Origin: Candidatus Chloroheliales bacterium
Lineage (GTDB): Bacteria > Chloroflexota > Chloroflexia > QHBQ01
DNA length: 7,341 nt
Assembly (NCBI GenBank): GCA_003243865.1
Contig: QHBQ01000443.1
Coordinates: 797 to 8,137 of the forward strand
Direction: 5' to 3'
Positions 6,535 to 7,341 of this stretch are shown in pieces. The first letter of the stretch is position 1. Each line of letters begins with the position of its first letter. The position numbers and the translations under genes were made by a program. The notes beneath the pieces are model-generated. The model was not told where the DNA came from, searched no databases, and was given only the letters and a program-made list of their open reading frames with translations.

Positions 6535-6555
6535 AAAATAGCCTTTCGCTATTTT
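6535..6555. promoter_or_regulatory. 21-bp dyad over the operon promoter, candidate operator
   Basis: Arms AAAATAGC (6535-6542) and GCTATTTT (6548-6555) are perfect inverted repeats separated by CTTTC. The right arm covers five of the six -10 bases of the minus-strand operon, and the start point falls in the centre. No T-run follows on either strand, and a transcript starting near 6544 would contain only one arm, so an RNA hairpin or terminator role is unlikely. An AT-rich dyad in this place would suit repression; the Lrp/AsnC protein of the same operon is the obvious candidate, by inference only. Confidence 0.55.
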
Positions 6556-6580
6556 ACCATAATCGTAGCGGCAGGGGCAA
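6551..6580 (-). promoter_or_regulatory. Promoter of the kinase-phosphatase / lrp / nucleotidyltransferase / hydrolase operon
   Basis: Read on the minus strand: -35 TTGCCC (6580-6575), an 18-bp spacer, and -10 TAAAAT (6556-6551) preceded by TGG, an extended -10. Predicted start is near 6544, giving a leader of about 27 nt with the AGGAG site at 6523-6527. No comparable promoter was found in the short gaps inside the operon, so it probably serves all four genes. Confidence 0.65.
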
Positions 6581-6640
6581 CTTGGGGGGTGTCGCGCGGG
6601 CGACCGCAGTTGGCCCTGACCGGGGCTGTGGCAAAGTAGG

Positions 6641-6668
6641 CCAGGGCGCAATGAATTTGCGCCCCTAC
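6641..6668 (-). repeat. Dispersed palindromic repeat, copy 2
   Basis: The stem GGGCGCAA (6644-6651) / TTGCGCCC (6657-6664) has a 5-nt loop. The outer ends are CCAGGGCG and CCCCTAC, so on the minus strand it reads GTAGGGGCG...CGCCCTGG. The 12 bases TAGGCCAGGGCG at 6637-6648 are identical to 102-113. It forms an inverted pair with the copy at 6684-6710. Confidence 0.7.
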
Positions 6669-6683
6669 AAGCGCGAAGCCGAT

Positions 6684-6710
6684 GTAGGGGCGTGATTTAT
6701 CACGCCCTGG
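6684..6710 (+). repeat. Dispersed palindromic repeat, copy 3
   Basis: GTAGGGGCG (6684-6692) to CGCCCTGG (6703-6710). The stem GGGCGTGAT (6688-6696) / ATCACGCCC (6699-6707) is 9 bp around only two bases, effectively a 20-bp palindrome. It shares both ends with the copy at 6641-6668 in inverted orientation, 15 nt apart, so the pair can also fold as one large foldback, in the manner of REP/BIME or MITE elements. Compensating differences (GCAA/TTGC against GTGA/TCAC) keep the stem while the sequence changes. It ends 15 nt before the -35 of ppa. Confidence 0.75.
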
Positions 6711-6725
6711 GGAGGACCAGGCAAC

Positions 6726-6755
6726 TTGCAGCAGCGTGCAGGACTGTGCTATACT
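6726..6755 (+). promoter_or_regulatory. Promoter of ppa
   Basis: -35 TTGCAG (6726-6731), an 18-bp spacer, and -10 TATACT (6750-6755) preceded by TGC, giving an extended -10. The predicted start near 6762 leaves a leader of about 33 nt. The ribosome site is only a purine run, GAGAGAGA (6779-6786), before ATG 6795. Confidence 0.7.
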
Positions 6756-6794
6756 CGCTCAACTTCTGGATGTTCGACGAGAGAGAATAAAACA

Positions 6795-7341
6795 ATGAAC
6801 CTATGGCATGATCTCGCACCTGGCCCTGAAGGAAAGGTGCCAAAAGTAATCAACATGGTGGTGGAGATCCCGTTCGGCAGCAACATGAAGTATGAGTTGC
6901 ACAAGCCGACCGGCGCGATCAAGCTTGATCGTGTGCTGCACGCCTCGGTTTATTACCCAGGCGACTACGGCTTTATCCCGCAAACCTACTACGACGACGG
7001 CGACCCGCTCGATGTGCTGGTGCTGACCAACAATCCAACCTTTCCCGGCTGCATCGTGGAGGCGCGGCCCGTCGGCATCTTCCACCTGATTGACCATGGT
7101 CAGCCCGACGATAAAATCCTCGCCGTGCTGGAGCGCGACCCCTACTTCACCGAGTTTGCTGACCTCGACTCGTTGCCGCCTTTCTATAGGAAGGAAGTGA
7201 CTCACTTCTTTAGTGTCTACAAAGACCTGGAGGGCATCACCACCGAGGCAAAGGGCTGGGATGGGCGCGAGGCCGCCTGGGAGCGCATAAACTACGCAAT
7301 TGATTTGTATCAGACGAAGATCGCCAATGAACGTGAGCGGG
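6795..7341 (+). CDS. Family I inorganic pyrophosphatase, 3' end cut by window
   Basis: 182 complete codons are visible with no stop. Ppa hydrolyses pyrophosphate to two phosphates with Mg2+ in the cytoplasm, pulling nucleotide-sugar, nucleic acid and aminoacyl-tRNA synthesis forward. The signature DGDPLDV (68-74) is intact. By alignment with the E. coli enzyme from memory, the active-site set is complete: Glu24, Lys32, Glu34, Arg46, Tyr54, Tyr58, Asp68, Asp70, Asp73, Asp100, Asp105, Lys107, Tyr142, Lys143. The start MNLWHDL is typical of this subgroup and follows the predicted promoter by about 40 nt. Family members have about 170-190 residues, so only a few residues should be missing. It is transcribed away from the kinase-phosphatase operon across a shared 277-nt region. 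A linked role with the pyrophosphate-producing nucleotidyltransferase is plausible but not shown. Confidence 0.96.
   Translation, partial: MNLWHDLAPGPEGKVPKVINMVVEIPFGSNMKYELHKPTGAIKLDRVLHASVYYPGDYGFIPQTYYDDGDPLDVLVLTNNPTFPGCIVEARPVGIFHLIDHGQPDDKILAVLERDPYFTEFADLDSLPPFYRKEVTHFFSVYKDLEGITTEAKGWDGREAAWERINYAIDLYQTKIANERER

Noticed and set aside
5957..6535. 192-residue plus-strand frame opposite the kinase domain
   Set aside because: It is antisense to the P-loop kinase with no promoter, ribosome site or domain; a shadow frame.
6535..6555. Dyad as a rho-independent terminator
   Set aside because: It is short, AT-rich, has no T-run on either side, and overlaps a promoter.
6641..6710. Repeats as a CRISPR array
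   Set aside because: There are only two copies here, in opposite orientation, with a 15-nt gap and no spacer regularity or cas genes.
6801..7205. 134-residue minus-strand frame opposite ppa
   Set aside because: Ppa on the plus strand has all its active-site residues and a promoter; the opposite frame has no family features.

Overview
The window looks like a moderately GC-rich bacterial chromosome segment, most plausibly from Chloroflexota. This is inference: the evidence is the large XRE-type HTH + NB-ARC-like ATPase + TPR regulator, the dispersed palindromes with GTAGGGGCG...CGCCC cores, and the general style of the housekeeping proteins. No marker gene fixes the taxon.

Layout. Positions 1-188 are non-coding. 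They hold a strong 13-bp hairpin (terminator-like), one copy of a dispersed palindromic repeat, and an extended -10 promoter lying 6 nt before an ATG. A single large plus-strand gene (189-2867) encodes an XRE-HTH / STAND ATPase / TPR regulator, apparently translated from a leaderless mRNA. It runs tail-to-tail into a four-gene minus-strand block (6517 down to 2853), and the two stop regions overlap by 15 nt. In transcription order the block encodes a two-domain polynucleotide kinase-phosphatase of the Pnkp type without the ligase domain, an Lrp/AsnC regulator, a sugar-phosphate nucleotidyltransferase with a left-handed beta-helix tail, and an alpha/beta hydrolase. Spacings of 0 nt (TAAATG), 34 nt and a 17-nt overlap, each start with a Shine-Dalgarno sequence, indicate one operon. 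A 277-nt divergent intergenic region (6518-6794) contains the operon promoter with a 21-bp dyad over its -10, a pair of inverted copies of the dispersed palindrome, and the promoter of a rightward inorganic pyrophosphatase gene (ppa), which is cut by the window end just short of its expected stop.

How the genes may work together. The Pnkp-like enzyme could heal RNA or DNA ends (5'-OH phosphorylation, 3'-phosphate or 2',3'-cyclic phosphate removal) but cannot seal them without a ligase from elsewhere. The Lrp protein is translationally coupled to it and is a natural candidate for binding the dyad over the operon promoter. The nucleotidyltransferase makes NDP-sugars and releases pyrophosphate, which the neighbouring Ppa would hydrolyse; that link is metabolic plausibility, not shown co-regulation. 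All three promoters I can read have the extended -10 form TGnTAnnnT.

The most notable items are the ligase-less kinase-phosphatase heading an operon with an Lrp regulator, the operator-like dyad, the leaderless start of the STAND gene, the GC shift inside that gene, and the repeat family. I do not see a clear complete novel system.
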